From JAUHXS01 sp965213575 (GTDB lineage Bacteria; Bacteroidota; Bacteroidia; Chitinophagales; JAUHXS01), in assembly GCA_965213575.1 (NCBI GenBank), contig CBDBZN010000022.1, forward strand, positions 1 through 64,000: 64,000 nt of DNA, given 5' to 3'. The notes under the pieces were generated by a model. It searched no databases. It was not told where the DNA came from and saw only the letters and a program-made list of their open reading frames with translations. This document shows, piece after piece, positions 38,274 through 46,575 of the stretch (positions are counted from its first letter, which is position 1; every line of letters begins with the position of its first letter). A program made the translations under genes and the position numbers.

Positions 38274-38284
38274 ACAGTTTATTG

Positions 38285-38995
38285 ATGTCAGAAGCAATAG
38301 CACAAAAAGTAAGTAATATTTGGGGAGGGGGAAATCGCCCATTTGGCGTAAGATATGGAAAAATGATGATGTGGTTTTTCCTCATGTCAGATACGTTTAC
38401 TTTTGCCACTTTATTGATTGTATATGGAACACTTAGATTTAGTTCTGAAATATGGCCTGAGCCATTAGATGTTTTTAACACCGTTCCAGGCTTACATGGG
38501 AATAATTACCCATTAGTGTTTGTAACGATCATGACTTTTATCTTAATTGTGAGTAGTGTTACTATGGTTTTGGCGGTTTATGAAGGCCATCATGGAAATA
38601 GAAAAGGTGTTATTAAATGGATGGCTTTAACAATTATTGGTGGTGCTGCTTTCCTTGGCTGCCAAGCATTAGAGTGGGCGCATTTAATTCATGAGGGGCT
38701 ATCACTAAATTTTAATCCTTTTGGCCCTAATGGATTAGTAACTAAAGAGGCAGTATTAGCAGGGACAGCTGTTGCAGGGCCTGTTCATTTCGGACAGTTA
38801 TTCTTTTTTATAACGGGCTTTCACGGAACACACGTTCTTTCAGGTGTAATTATTAATATTATTATTTTAACCAATACTGTTTATGGGGTATATGAAAAGG
38901 CGGGAGATTATGAAATGATTGAAAAGGTTGGATTGTATTGGCACTTTGTTGACTTAGTTTGGGTATTTGTATTTCTATTATTTTACTTAATATAG
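38285..38995 (+). CDS. coxC: cytochrome c oxidase subunit III, second copy
   Basis: A 236-residue subunit III protein. It begins at the ATG at 38285 and carries FGVRYGKMMMWFFLMSDTFTF, GCQALEWAHLI, GQLFFFITGFHGTHVLSGV with the conserved His, and a final YWHFVDLVWVFVFLLFY. It has six or seven membrane helices. It stabilises subunit I and the proton path. It is separated from the first copy by 11 bases and from the subunit IV gene by 31. Confidence 0.93.
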   Translation: MSEAIAQKVSNIWGGGNRPFGVRYGKMMMWFFLMSDTFTFATLLIVYGTLRFSSEIWPEPLDVFNTVPGLHGNNYPLVFVTIMTFILIVSSVTMVLAVYEGHHGNRKGVIKWMALTIIGGAAFLGCQALEWAHLIHEGLSLNFNPFGPNGLVTKEAVLAGTAVAGPVHFGQLFFFITGFHGTHVLSGVIINIIILTNTVYGVYEKAGDYEMIEKVGLYWHFVDLVWVFVFLLFYLI

Positions 38996-39026
38996 TCAGA
39001 TTTATTAAAGCTTAAAATATATTATC

Positions 39027-39357
39027 ATGACAGCACATGAAAGCGGCATAACCAAGCAAATTATCATGAAAACATTGGTGATTTTATCGGTGATCACTAT
39101 TGGAGAGATAGGTGTTGCATTAATTATTGGAGCATATTTCCCTTCTTTTCCGAGATGGTTACTAAATACGTTTTTCATTGCATTGAGTTTATTAAAAGCT
39201 TTCTATATTACTGCAGAGTTCATGCACATGAAGTAATGAAAGAAAAAATTTCGTTTTTTGGACATTGATTACTTTAGTACTTTTAGTATGGTTTATCATT
39301 GCTATGCTATATGAAGGTAATTCTTGGCTGATAAACAACAGTGCATGGGGTGCTTAA
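39027..39357 (+). CDS. cytochrome c oxidase subunit IV-like small membrane protein, one frameshift
   Basis: The first part reads 69 residues with two helices (LVILSVITIGEIGVALIIGA; WLLNTFFIALSLLKAFYI) and the conserved EFMHMK. One extra A at 39235-39236 creates an early stop. Removing it continues with YERKNFVFWTLITLVLLVWF as a third helix and ends at 39357, total 109 residues, normal for prokaryotic COX4. It lies between coxC and the sco gene. Confidence 0.85.
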
Positions 39358-39367
39358 ATAGGCCCGA

Positions 39368-40033
39368 ATGAGTAATAAAATTAAACAAGTATTACTGTTT
39401 TCTTTAATTTTTGGTGTTCCCATCTTATTGTTTTTTCTTCTCAGGTCAGGGCAAGATCAGGTTTTGATGTTGAAAAAATTTCATCCCAGAGTAAATGATT
39501 CGGGAGATACCATTTATCATAAAATTTCTGATTTTATGCTAATAGACCAGAAAGGCAACGAATTTAATAGCGTTGAATTAGATGGAAAAATTTATGTTGC
39601 AAATTTCTTTTTTACCCGTTGTCCGGGAATTTGTCCGAAAATGATGAATAACTTAAAAACTTATCAGAGGGCAATTACAGAAATGGGAGATGTTAAAATG
39701 ATCTCTATAACAATTGATCCTAAAAATGACTCGGTAGAAGTATTAAATAATTATGCCGAAAAATATCAAATTGAGTACCCGAGGTGGAAACTTTTGACGG
39801 GCGATAAAGACAATATTTATAAGCAAGCGAAAGAGAATTTTATCATCAGTGTGGCTGAAGGAGAAGGCAATGCAGTTGAAGATTTTACCCACAGTGAAAG
39901 AGTGATGCTGATTGATAAAGAAGGAGTTATAAGAGGTTATTACATGAGTACAGATGCTCAGGAAATTGACCGATTGATCATCGAAACACGTTTGTTATTG
40001 AAGTCTTACAGATTAAGAAACAAAAATTTGTGA
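39368..40033 (+). CDS. sco: SCO1/SenC-family copper chaperone
   Basis: A 221-residue membrane-anchored thioredoxin-fold protein. One N-terminal helix (about 8-24) is followed by the copper site CPGICPKM (Cys-x3-Cys) near residue 84 and the third ligand His in THSERVMLIDKEG. SCO proteins deliver copper to the CuA site of subunit II, and the gene follows the oxidase genes. The next gene starts with GTG at a 4-base overlap. Confidence 0.93.
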   Translation: MSNKIKQVLLFSLIFGVPILLFFLLRSGQDQVLMLKKFHPRVNDSGDTIYHKISDFMLIDQKGNEFNSVELDGKIYVANFFFTRCPGICPKMMNNLKTYQRAITEMGDVKMISITIDPKNDSVEVLNNYAEKYQIEYPRWKLLTGDKDNIYKQAKENFIISVAEGEGNAVEDFTHSERVMLIDKEGVIRGYYMSTDAQEIDRLIIETRLLLKSYRLRNKNL

Positions 40034-40551
40034 AAAGCCTGTTTAATAAAACCAGTATTATCATTGTTTCTATTTTTATTCCTTTAGCTGTAATATTACT
40101 TTATTTAGTGCCCGGATTAAATATTGATCAGCATGAATGGATAAAAGAACTACCTAAATTTAACGCTTCTTTAAATGCAATTACTACAATAGTATTACTT
40201 GCCGGCTTATGGGCTGCCCTTTCTAAAAGAATTTTTACCCACCGTATATTAATGCTTACAGCAGTACTCATTTCCATTGTATTTTTAATATCCTATATTA
40301 TATATCATGGCGCTACCGAGCCCACTATTTACGGTGGCAAAGGATTGTTAAAAATTATTTATTACTATTTTCTGATTACCCATATAGTCTTAGCTATAGC
40401 TGTGGTCCCCTTTGTTCTATTAAGTTTATATCAAGCTTTTAATGCTAATTTTTTAAAACATAGAAAAATTGCCCGCTGGACATTTCCTATTTGGCTATAT
40501 GTAACCACTACTGGTGTAATTGTATATCTTATGCTCGCTCCTTATTATTAA
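40030..40551 (+). CDS. DUF420 membrane protein
   Basis: A 173-residue protein with five membrane helices (for example IIIVSIFIPLAVILLYLVPG and WTFPIWLYVTTTGVIVYLML). It matches the DUF420 family, which sits next to oxidase and sco genes in many bacteria and may take part in oxidase assembly. The motif LPKFNASLNA is typical. It starts with GTG overlapping sco by 4 bases and closes the respiratory operon. Confidence 0.88.
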   Translation: MKSLFNKTSIIIVSIFIPLAVILLYLVPGLNIDQHEWIKELPKFNASLNAITTIVLLAGLWAALSKRIFTHRILMLTAVLISIVFLISYIIYHGATEPTIYGGKGLLKIIYYYFLITHIVLAIAVVPFVLLSLYQAFNANFLKHRKIARWTFPIWLYVTTTGVIVYLMLAPYY

Positions 40552-40560
40552 TTTAATTAC

Positions 40561-40616
40561 ATTTTTTTTGTAACACTTTTTTTGTAACGATATTTTTGTA
40601 ACACTTTTTTTGTAAT
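40561..40616 (+). repeat. four 14-bp tandem repeats just upstream of an AAA-type NTPase gene
   Basis: Four units of 14 bases follow head to tail. Units 2 and 4 are ACTTTTTTTGTAAC and ACTTTTTTTGTAAT, with units 1 and 3 differing in the first bases. Each contains a run of 5-8 T and TTTGTAA, part of which resembles the -7 promoter word. The last unit ends 8 bases before the ATG at 40625. Confidence 0.8.
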
Positions 40617-40624
40617 TTTACAAA

Positions 40625-41746
40625 ATGAAGAATCCTTTTTTAATTAAGACGTACCATTCTCCAAAATATTTTTGTGATAGAAAGGAGGAAACTCAAGCAT
40701 TATCTGACGCCATTACTAATGGCCGAAATGTGACTTTGTTTGCTTTGAGGAGATTAGGTAAAACAGGATTAATTCATCATGTATTTAATAAACTAAGAAA
40801 AGATAACTGGGAGTGTTATTATGTAGATATCATGTTTTGTAATAACATTAAGCAATTGGCCAATAAGATGACGATTGAGATATTGCAGAAGCTACACGAC
40901 AGCCCTATGAGTATTATAGAAAAAGCCTCAAAAGTATTAAAGCATTTAAGAGCCAACGTAGTTTTTGATCAAATAACAGGAATGCCGCAATTAGAACTTG
41001 GAATAGGTGATGAGAAAATGGCAGAAAATACGCTGGAAAGCCTTTTCGATTACATAGATGAGTATAGCCGGAAAAAAAAGAAAGTTGTAATTGCGATAGA
41101 TGAGTTTCAGCAAATAATTAATTTCCCCGAAAAAAATGTAGAAGCACTTTTAAGGTCAAAAATCCAACATATGTCCAATACACAATTTATATTTTCAGGA
41201 AGCCAACAGCAAATGCTTTCCGCAATGTTTGGTAATGTTAAGCGTCCGTTTTATAGAAGTACTGAAATGATGAATTTAAAACATATTCCTAAAGAAGCAT
41301 ATAAGAAATTTATTAAAAGAAATTTTAAAAATGGAGGATATAGTATTGATAATTATGTAATAGATCAGATATTTAATGAAACTAGACTGCACACCTATTA
41401 CGTCCAATATGTATGCAATAAGCTGTATAATTTAGAAAAAAATATAACTGAACAAGATGTTGTAATGGTACTTAAAGACATCATCTTAGAACAAGAATCG
41501 ATTTTTTATAATTATAGAAATTTACTAACAGAAGAGGAATGGAAATTATTGAAAGCTGTAGCAGTAGAAGGTGGCGTAGCACATCCTATGAGTAGAGACT
41601 TTTTGCACATTCACGAATTAAGTGGCGCAAGCACTGTAAGAGCTTGCCTTGAGAGGCTAAAGCGAGATGAGTTTATTTATCACGAAGAAGGAAAATATTA
41701 TGTATATGATGTGTTTTTTGATAAGTTTCTTAAACAACAGAATTAA
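40625..41746 (+). CDS. stand-alone AAA-type NTPase of the archaeal ATPase_2 kind
   Basis: A 373-residue protein. The N-terminal FCDRKEETQALSDAI is the ATPase_2 lead-in. Walker A is ALRRLGKTGLI (about 40-50), Walker B is VVIAIDEFQ (about 157-165), and sensor 1 is FIFSGSQQQ. A C-terminal winged-helix-like part (about 290-370) has LTEEEWKLLKAVA and STVRACLERLKRDEFIY. Such proteins are widespread, often lone, and of unknown function. It splits the oxidase operon from the haem genes and has its own upstream repeat. The family link is solid, the role is not. Confidence 0.85.
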   Translation: MKNPFLIKTYHSPKYFCDRKEETQALSDAITNGRNVTLFALRRLGKTGLIHHVFNKLRKDNWECYYVDIMFCNNIKQLANKMTIEILQKLHDSPMSIIEKASKVLKHLRANVVFDQITGMPQLELGIGDEKMAENTLESLFDYIDEYSRKKKKVVIAIDEFQQIINFPEKNVEALLRSKIQHMSNTQFIFSGSQQQMLSAMFGNVKRPFYRSTEMMNLKHIPKEAYKKFIKRNFKNGGYSIDNYVIDQIFNETRLHTYYVQYVCNKLYNLEKNITEQDVVMVLKDIILEQESIFYNYRNLLTEEEWKLLKAVAVEGGVAHPMSRDFLHIHELSGASTVRACLERLKRDEFIYHEEGKYYVYDVFFDKFLKQQN

Positions 41747-41766
41747 TAACACATAATATTTTGCAT

Positions 41767-42294
41767 ATGATAATTGCTGATATTAAAGTTCCCAAGTCTC
41801 AAAATTATTATATTTTAATTTTAGCAATAATTCTAATTATAGGAGGTTTAGCAGGAACTCTGTTCCAAAATAACTTTCCCGATATCAATGTATCTATTTT
41901 GCTCATGCCTTGTGTAGTTGGATTTGTTACACTCTATGGGATAGCTATTTTATGGCCTTTAAAATTTATAGGTCTGGTTAGTTTCCAAAATGGGCAATTG
42001 ATTATTTCGAAATATAAAAAAGAAGAAAAAAGTCAATTGAAAGATATTATAAAGATAGAACTACAAATAGTAGGATATTATGGACAATTAAGACCTCGCA
42101 GAAGTGCAACACGAGCAATTGCTGCTTTCGAGCATGGATATAGTAATAAATTAATCATTATAAACGAAAATAATCATATGGTAAGTACTAAGTTTTATCT
42201 GCATACAAAGACTAATATGAATACAGTTAAAAATTTCTTTAGAGATCAATGTTCGATTTACACTATAGAATTTATTGTTACCGGCATTAGGTAA
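41767..42294 (+). CDS. membrane protein of unknown function with two N-terminal helices
   Basis: A 175-residue protein. Two membrane helices (about 15-35, YILILAIILIIGGLAGTLF; and 42-65) are followed by a soluble part of beta-rich character (LVSFQNGQLIISKYKKEE; IIKIELQIVGYYGQ) that recalls PH-like domains after a membrane hairpin. I do not recognise the family firmly. It follows the NTPase gene by 20 bases and may be co-transcribed. The ATG at 41767 is preferred over a TTG two codons earlier. Confidence 0.65.
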   Translation: MIIADIKVPKSQNYYILILAIILIIGGLAGTLFQNNFPDINVSILLMPCVVGFVTLYGIAILWPLKFIGLVSFQNGQLIISKYKKEEKSQLKDIIKIELQIVGYYGQLRPRRSATRAIAAFEHGYSNKLIIINENNHMVSTKFYLHTKTNMNTVKNFFRDQCSIYTIEFIVTGIR

Positions 42295-42340
42295 TTATTT
42301 AATCTTCCAATTTTCAAATCTTCCAATCTGCAATTCGCTT

Positions 42341-42359
42341 TGTCATGAATTTGTAAAAA
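42341..42359 (+). promoter_or_regulatory. candidate promoter/operator upstream of hemA, shared with actA
   Basis: TGTCATGAATTTGTAAAAA differs in one base from the word ahead of actA. It lies 61 bases before the hemA start. Directly after it a small hairpin (CTACCA at 42360-42365 with TGGTAG at 42372-42377) falls in the expected leader. Confidence 0.35.
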
Positions 42360-42419
42360 CTACCATAAATGTGGTAGAGAGTTTTATGAAACAACGATTA
42401 ATGCCGATCTTTATGCCGC

Positions 42420-43661
42420 ATGAAGCACATCTTTGGCATTGAATTAAATCATCAAAATGCTCCTCTAAAAATAAGGGAGCGGGCAGCATTAGATAATGAT
42501 CAAGTTAAAGCAGCGCTACATCTGCTTAAAAAACAATTATCGGAAGTTGTAATTATAGCTACTTGTAATCGATTATCAGTATACGCATATGCTGAAAAAG
42601 AAGATATTATTATCGATTGGTTTAATCAATTTGGAGAATTGCAAAATTACCTCTCTGTTTATAAAAATGAGATTGCATTCAAAAAACTTTTTGCTACTGC
42701 AGCCGGGATTGAGTCTCAGGCCATAGGAGAACATCAAATATTAGGACAGATACGCCAAGCGTACCTATTAGCACAAAAAGAAGATGCTACCGGAGCAATA
42801 TTTAATGGATTGTTTAGGACCGCTATTCATGTAGGCAAAAGAGTACGTGGAGAAACTTCTATCGGGCAATATTCTACTTCTTTAGCTGCTGTTTCCTATG
42901 ATTTAATGAAAGATAAATACAAAGATTTATCTACAATTAATATTATGGTCATTGGAACAGGTGACATTGCACAACTACTGCTTAAGATGATTGGCAAAGG
43001 CGAAGTTGGAAAGTTATTTATTGCAAGTAGAGACGAAGTTAGGGCTAAAGAAACAGCGGAAAGTTGGAATGCTATTCCAATAAGTTATGAGCAAATAAAT
43101 GATACATTACCCAACGTTGATGTAGTATTCGGAGGTGCAGGAGTCAATACACAAGTTTTAGAATACCATGCTGTACATGATGTGGTTAAAAAAGATTTGC
43201 TTTTAATAGATTTAGGGTTGCCCAGAAACTTTGATAATAAATTAAAAGAGGTCGAAAAGATTACCTTATATGATTTAGATGATATTAAATTTTACACCCA
43301 AGAAAGCTTTCAAAAACGAATGAGCGAAATTCCCAAAGCGGAAACTATCATTCACGATGAACTCGAAGAATTCCTAATTTGGCTAAATATTAGAAAAAAT
43401 GCCAGTCCACTCATATCATCTTATTGGCAACAGCTAGAAGACATTAAAGAAGAAGAATTGAAATGGGCATTGCCTAAGTTGGGAGAAATAGATAAACAGC
43501 AAACGAAGACGGTCAAAAGGTTAGTCCATCGTATCATTAGAAAAATATCTAAACAACCCATTGAACAAATGAGGCATTATGCCCAATACAATGCACCACA
43601 CGAGCATCCCTCAGAAACCATTCGAAAAGTTTTTGATATTAAAGATACAGAGCAGCAGTGA
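42420..43661 (+). CDS. hemA: glutamyl-tRNA reductase
   Basis: A 413-residue enzyme that reduces glutamyl-tRNA to glutamate-1-semialdehyde with NADPH, the first step of haem synthesis. The catalytic Cys is in VVIIATCNRLSVYA (about residue 48). ESQAIGEHQILGQIRQA, VRGETSIGQYSTSLAAVSYDL and the Rossmann loop VIGTGDIAQLL follow, and a C-terminal helical dimerisation part ends the protein. It heads a hem operon with hemC one base after its stop. Confidence 0.96.
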   Translation: MKHIFGIELNHQNAPLKIRERAALDNDQVKAALHLLKKQLSEVVIIATCNRLSVYAYAEKEDIIIDWFNQFGELQNYLSVYKNEIAFKKLFATAAGIESQAIGEHQILGQIRQAYLLAQKEDATGAIFNGLFRTAIHVGKRVRGETSIGQYSTSLAAVSYDLMKDKYKDLSTINIMVIGTGDIAQLLLKMIGKGEVGKLFIASRDEVRAKETAESWNAIPISYEQINDTLPNVDVVFGGAGVNTQVLEYHAVHDVVKKDLLLIDLGLPRNFDNKLKEVEKITLYDLDDIKFYTQESFQKRMSEIPKAETIIHDELEEFLIWLNIRKNASPLISSYWQQLEDIKEEELKWALPKLGEIDKQQTKTVKRLVHRIIRKISKQPIEQMRHYAQYNAPHEHPSETIRKVFDIKDTEQQ

Positions 43662-43662
43662 G

Positions 43663-44550
43663 ATGAGTGATAGGAAAATAATTGTCGGTACTAGAGGCAG
43701 CAAGCTTGCTTTAACACAAACAAATTTAATTTTAGACGAAATTAAGGAGCTTAATTCCGAGTATAAATTTGATATAAGGGTCATTAAAACTAAGGGTGAT
43801 GCCGGACAAGTAAATCACACAGGTGCTTTTGTTAAAGAAATTGAATGGGCACTACTACAAGGCCAAATAGATATCGCTGTGCATAGCTTGAAAGATATGC
43901 CTACGGAAGAGCCTAAAGGACTCAAAGTAGCTGCCATTACTAAACGAGAAGATGTAAGAGACGTATTAATATCTTCTGAAAATATTCCTTTTATAGATTT
44001 GCCACCAAACGCTGTAGTCGGGACAGGCAGTCCTCGCCGTCTTGCTCAATTAAAAGCACTTCGGAGTGATATTGAATTTAAATATATACAAGGAAATGTA
44101 GATTCTCGGATTCAAAAAATGCGAAACGGTAAATATGATGCCATTGTTTTGGCTGCAGCGGGATTAGTTCGTTTGGATATGAAAGAAGTTATTACAGAAT
44201 ATTTTGATTTAAAAAAAGTTATTTCGGCAGTGGGACAGGGTGCTTTGGCTATTCAGGTGAGAAGTGATGATGAAGAAGTGATCGAAATTGTGAAAAAAGT
44301 TGATCATCAATCTACTAGAATAGCGGTAGAAGCAGAAAGATTATTATTGAAACAATTAGGTGGAGGGTGCAGAGTACCTATTGCTGCTTATGCCACAGTT
44401 AAAGATAACATTATTAATATAGATGGTATTTTTGCTAATGAAAATTGTACACGTATAGCCAGCAGTTCAGTAAGTGGTAAAGTGCAAAATCACTTAGAGA
44501 TTGCAATGAAGCTGGCTAAACAACTTCAAAAAGATCAAGAAGCTTTATAA
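43663..44550 (+). CDS. hemC: hydroxymethylbilane synthase (porphobilinogen deaminase)
   Basis: A 295-residue enzyme joining four porphobilinogens into hydroxymethylbilane. The ATG at 43663 opens on IIVGTRGSKLALTQ. Further blocks are HSLKDMPTEEP, GTGSPRRLAQL, IQGNVDSRIQKM and GQGALAIQVR. The dipyrromethane-binding Cys is in QLGGGCRVPIAAYA. It lies between hemA and hemD, with hemD starting at the base after its stop. Confidence 0.96.
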   Translation: MSDRKIIVGTRGSKLALTQTNLILDEIKELNSEYKFDIRVIKTKGDAGQVNHTGAFVKEIEWALLQGQIDIAVHSLKDMPTEEPKGLKVAAITKREDVRDVLISSENIPFIDLPPNAVVGTGSPRRLAQLKALRSDIEFKYIQGNVDSRIQKMRNGKYDAIVLAAAGLVRLDMKEVITEYFDLKKVISAVGQGALAIQVRSDDEEVIEIVKKVDHQSTRIAVEAERLLLKQLGGGCRVPIAAYATVKDNIINIDGIFANENCTRIASSSVSGKVQNHLEIAMKLAKQLQKDQEAL

Positions 44551-45330
44551 ATGTTGAATGGCAAAAAAATATTAGTTACACGTCCTGCCGCACAAGCAAA
44601 GGCTCTTATCGAACAACTGGAATCTAAAAATGCAAAGGTAATATGCATTCCTACTATAGCTATTGAGCCTATTACTGATTATACCGAAATTGATCGAAAA
44701 ATTAGTGAGTTGAGCAATTATGACTGGCTAATATTTACAAGTGCAAACGGTGTATTTTATTTTTTCCAAAGATTGCAATATCTAGATGGAGCAATTACTG
44801 ATACTAAAATTGCGGTAGTTGGTGAAAAGACCGCTAAAAAAGTGCAACAATTTGGCTATAAGGTAGATGCTATGCCTGAAAAATATGTCGCAGAAAATAT
44901 TTTAGAGGAGCTAGGGGAAGTGAAAAATAAAAAAATATTAATGCCTGTTGGAAATATCGCCAGACAAGAACTTCAAACACTTTTGAGAAAAAATAATGCT
45001 CAGATTGACGAGTTGGTGATGTATAATACAGTTAACAAAAAGCTAACTCAAGAAGAAAGAAAGTCAATTTTTGAATCAGGAATTGATTATCTCACTTTCA
45101 TGAGTCCATCGGCGGCATTGAGTTTTGCGACTTCCATAGGAGAAGAAAATATGAATCAAATAAACGCTCAGGTAGTTTGTATTGGGCCCAAAACAGCGGA
45201 AGGAGTAAAAGATTTAGGTTTTAAAAATATTCTAATTGCAGAAAAACATACAACTGAAGGAATTGTAAAAACAATAACTAACCACTTATCCTCAAATCAT
45301 AAATCGAAAATCGTAAATCAAAAATTGTAA
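44551..45330 (+). CDS. hemD: uroporphyrinogen-III synthase
   Basis: A 259-residue two-lobed enzyme that cyclises hydroxymethylbilane. LVTRPAAQAKALIEQLE, WLIFTSANGVFYFF, MPVGNIARQELQTLLR and FMSPSAALSF mark the family, which has low conservation. The last 14 or so residues are encoded by an AT-rich phrase (45291-45330) of the kind seen in several intergenic regions here, so the C-terminus may have been extended by repeat DNA. It is followed 2 bases later by the next gene. Confidence 0.9.
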   Translation: MLNGKKILVTRPAAQAKALIEQLESKNAKVICIPTIAIEPITDYTEIDRKISELSNYDWLIFTSANGVFYFFQRLQYLDGAITDTKIAVVGEKTAKKVQQFGYKVDAMPEKYVAENILEELGEVKNKKILMPVGNIARQELQTLLRKNNAQIDELVMYNTVNKKLTQEERKSIFESGIDYLTFMSPSAALSFATSIGEENMNQINAQVVCIGPKTAEGVKDLGFKNILIAEKHTTEGIVKTITNHLSSNHKSKIVNQKL

Positions 45331-45332
45331 AC

Positions 45333-46016
45333 ATGGATCAAAGAATTATAACATCATATACAACATTCAAATTCAAAGACAATTTTTGGACACTAGATAG
45401 TAGCAAGCGAAAAGAGATTATTGAAAATTTACATCAAGCCATTACCAGTCATATAGAAATGAGTTCTTTTTATCAAGTCTTTCCTGCTCGAATGGAATAT
45501 GATTTTTTTGTGTGGACAACTGAAAAATGTGAAACTTTAGAAAAGCCTAATCAATATTTTGAAAGATATGCTAAGTTATTAACGCCTTTTAGACAATACA
45601 TAGATACACCAAACATCCTATGTGGAATAACGAAACCAACTATATATTCTCGTTCAAAGAGTAAACAAGAAATTGATCCGTTTGAGGGTGAACGTAGTAA
45701 TTACTTTGTAATTTATCCTTTTGCAAAAACGACTGCTTGGTACTTAAAAAGCAGAGAAGAGCGGCAACAAATGATGAATGGCCATATTAAAATTGGTAAA
45801 AACTATTCAGCAATTAAGCAACTATTGTTATACTCATTCGGTATTCAAGATCAAGAGTTTATAGTAGCCTACGAAATGGAAGATTTGCCGATGTTTTCTG
45901 ATTTAGTCCAAGAATTACGATCTACCGAAGCAAGAGATTATACTTTGTTAGATACACCAATTATTACCGGCACATTAAGGTCGGTTGAGCAATTATCGGA
46001 TATTTTCGGAGCTTAA
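45333..46016 (+). CDS. chlorite-dismutase-family haem protein (HemQ-like)
   Basis: A 227-residue protein of the chlorite dismutase/coproheme decarboxylase superfamily. Conserved parts are SKSKQEIDPFEGERSNYFVI, YPFAKTTAWYLKSREERQQM, then NGHIKIGKNYSAIKQLLLYS, where the His lines up with the proximal haem ligand of HemQ. LRSTEARDYTLLDTPI follows. The position inside a hem cluster suggests a role in haem formation or in handling haem. A Gram-negative bacterium may also use the protoporphyrin route, so decarboxylase activity is not proven. Confidence 0.78.
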   Translation: MDQRIITSYTTFKFKDNFWTLDSSKRKEIIENLHQAITSHIEMSSFYQVFPARMEYDFFVWTTEKCETLEKPNQYFERYAKLLTPFRQYIDTPNILCGITKPTIYSRSKSKQEIDPFEGERSNYFVIYPFAKTTAWYLKSREERQQMMNGHIKIGKNYSAIKQLLLYSFGIQDQEFIVAYEMEDLPMFSDLVQELRSTEARDYTLLDTPIITGTLRSVEQLSDIFGA

Positions 46017-46017
46017 T

Positions 46018-46545
46018 ATGCAGCAGTATATTGCCATATTGAGAGGAATTAATGTTGGAGGGAACAGAAAAATCCTCATGGTAGACTTAAAAAACCTTTT
46101 TAAAAAACTAGGTTTTGCAAATGTCACTACCTATATCCAAAGTGGTAATGTAATTTTTGAAGCTAATGAAAAAGATCAAAAAGTTATTGCTGAAAAAATC
46201 TCCAATGCAATTCTTGAACAGTACGGCTTTGAAGTGCCTACCGTTGTAATCACTTATAAAGAATTAGCGGAAGCGATCAAATTAAATCCTTTTTATAAAA
46301 AAGATGTAGACATTGATCGATTACATTTAACGTTTCTAAAAGAAGTTCCTTCACAAGTAATTTTTGAAGGCGATTATAAAAAAGATAAGTTTAAAATAAG
46401 TGGTAAAAATGCATTCATTTATTGTGATGGTAAATACCATGAATCTAAACTGACAAACACTTTTTTTGAGAAAAGATTGCAAATTTCAGCTACCACACGA
46501 AATTGGAAAACCGTTTTAAAATTAGCAGAATTAGCCTCAGCATGA
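46018..46545 (+). CDS. DUF1697 protein
   Basis: A 175-residue cytosolic protein. The DUF1697 signature is plain: IAILRGINVGGNRKILM, LKNLFKKLGFANVTTYIQSG and NVIFEA, then LHLTFLKEVPS and ATTRNWKTVLKLAE. The function is unknown. The start ATG at 46018 follows the stop of the haem protein by one base. It is a passenger in the hem operon, with hemL next. Confidence 0.9.
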   Translation: MQQYIAILRGINVGGNRKILMVDLKNLFKKLGFANVTTYIQSGNVIFEANEKDQKVIAEKISNAILEQYGFEVPTVVITYKELAEAIKLNPFYKKDVDIDRLHLTFLKEVPSQVIFEGDYKKDKFKISGKNAFIYCDGKYHESKLTNTFFEKRLQISATTRNWKTVLKLAELASA

Positions 46546-46575
46546 ATTAGCTGAAAAGATAAAAATAACAAGAAT

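Noticed and set aside
40561..40616. CRISPR array
   Set aside because: The units are 14 bases, contiguous and without spacers.
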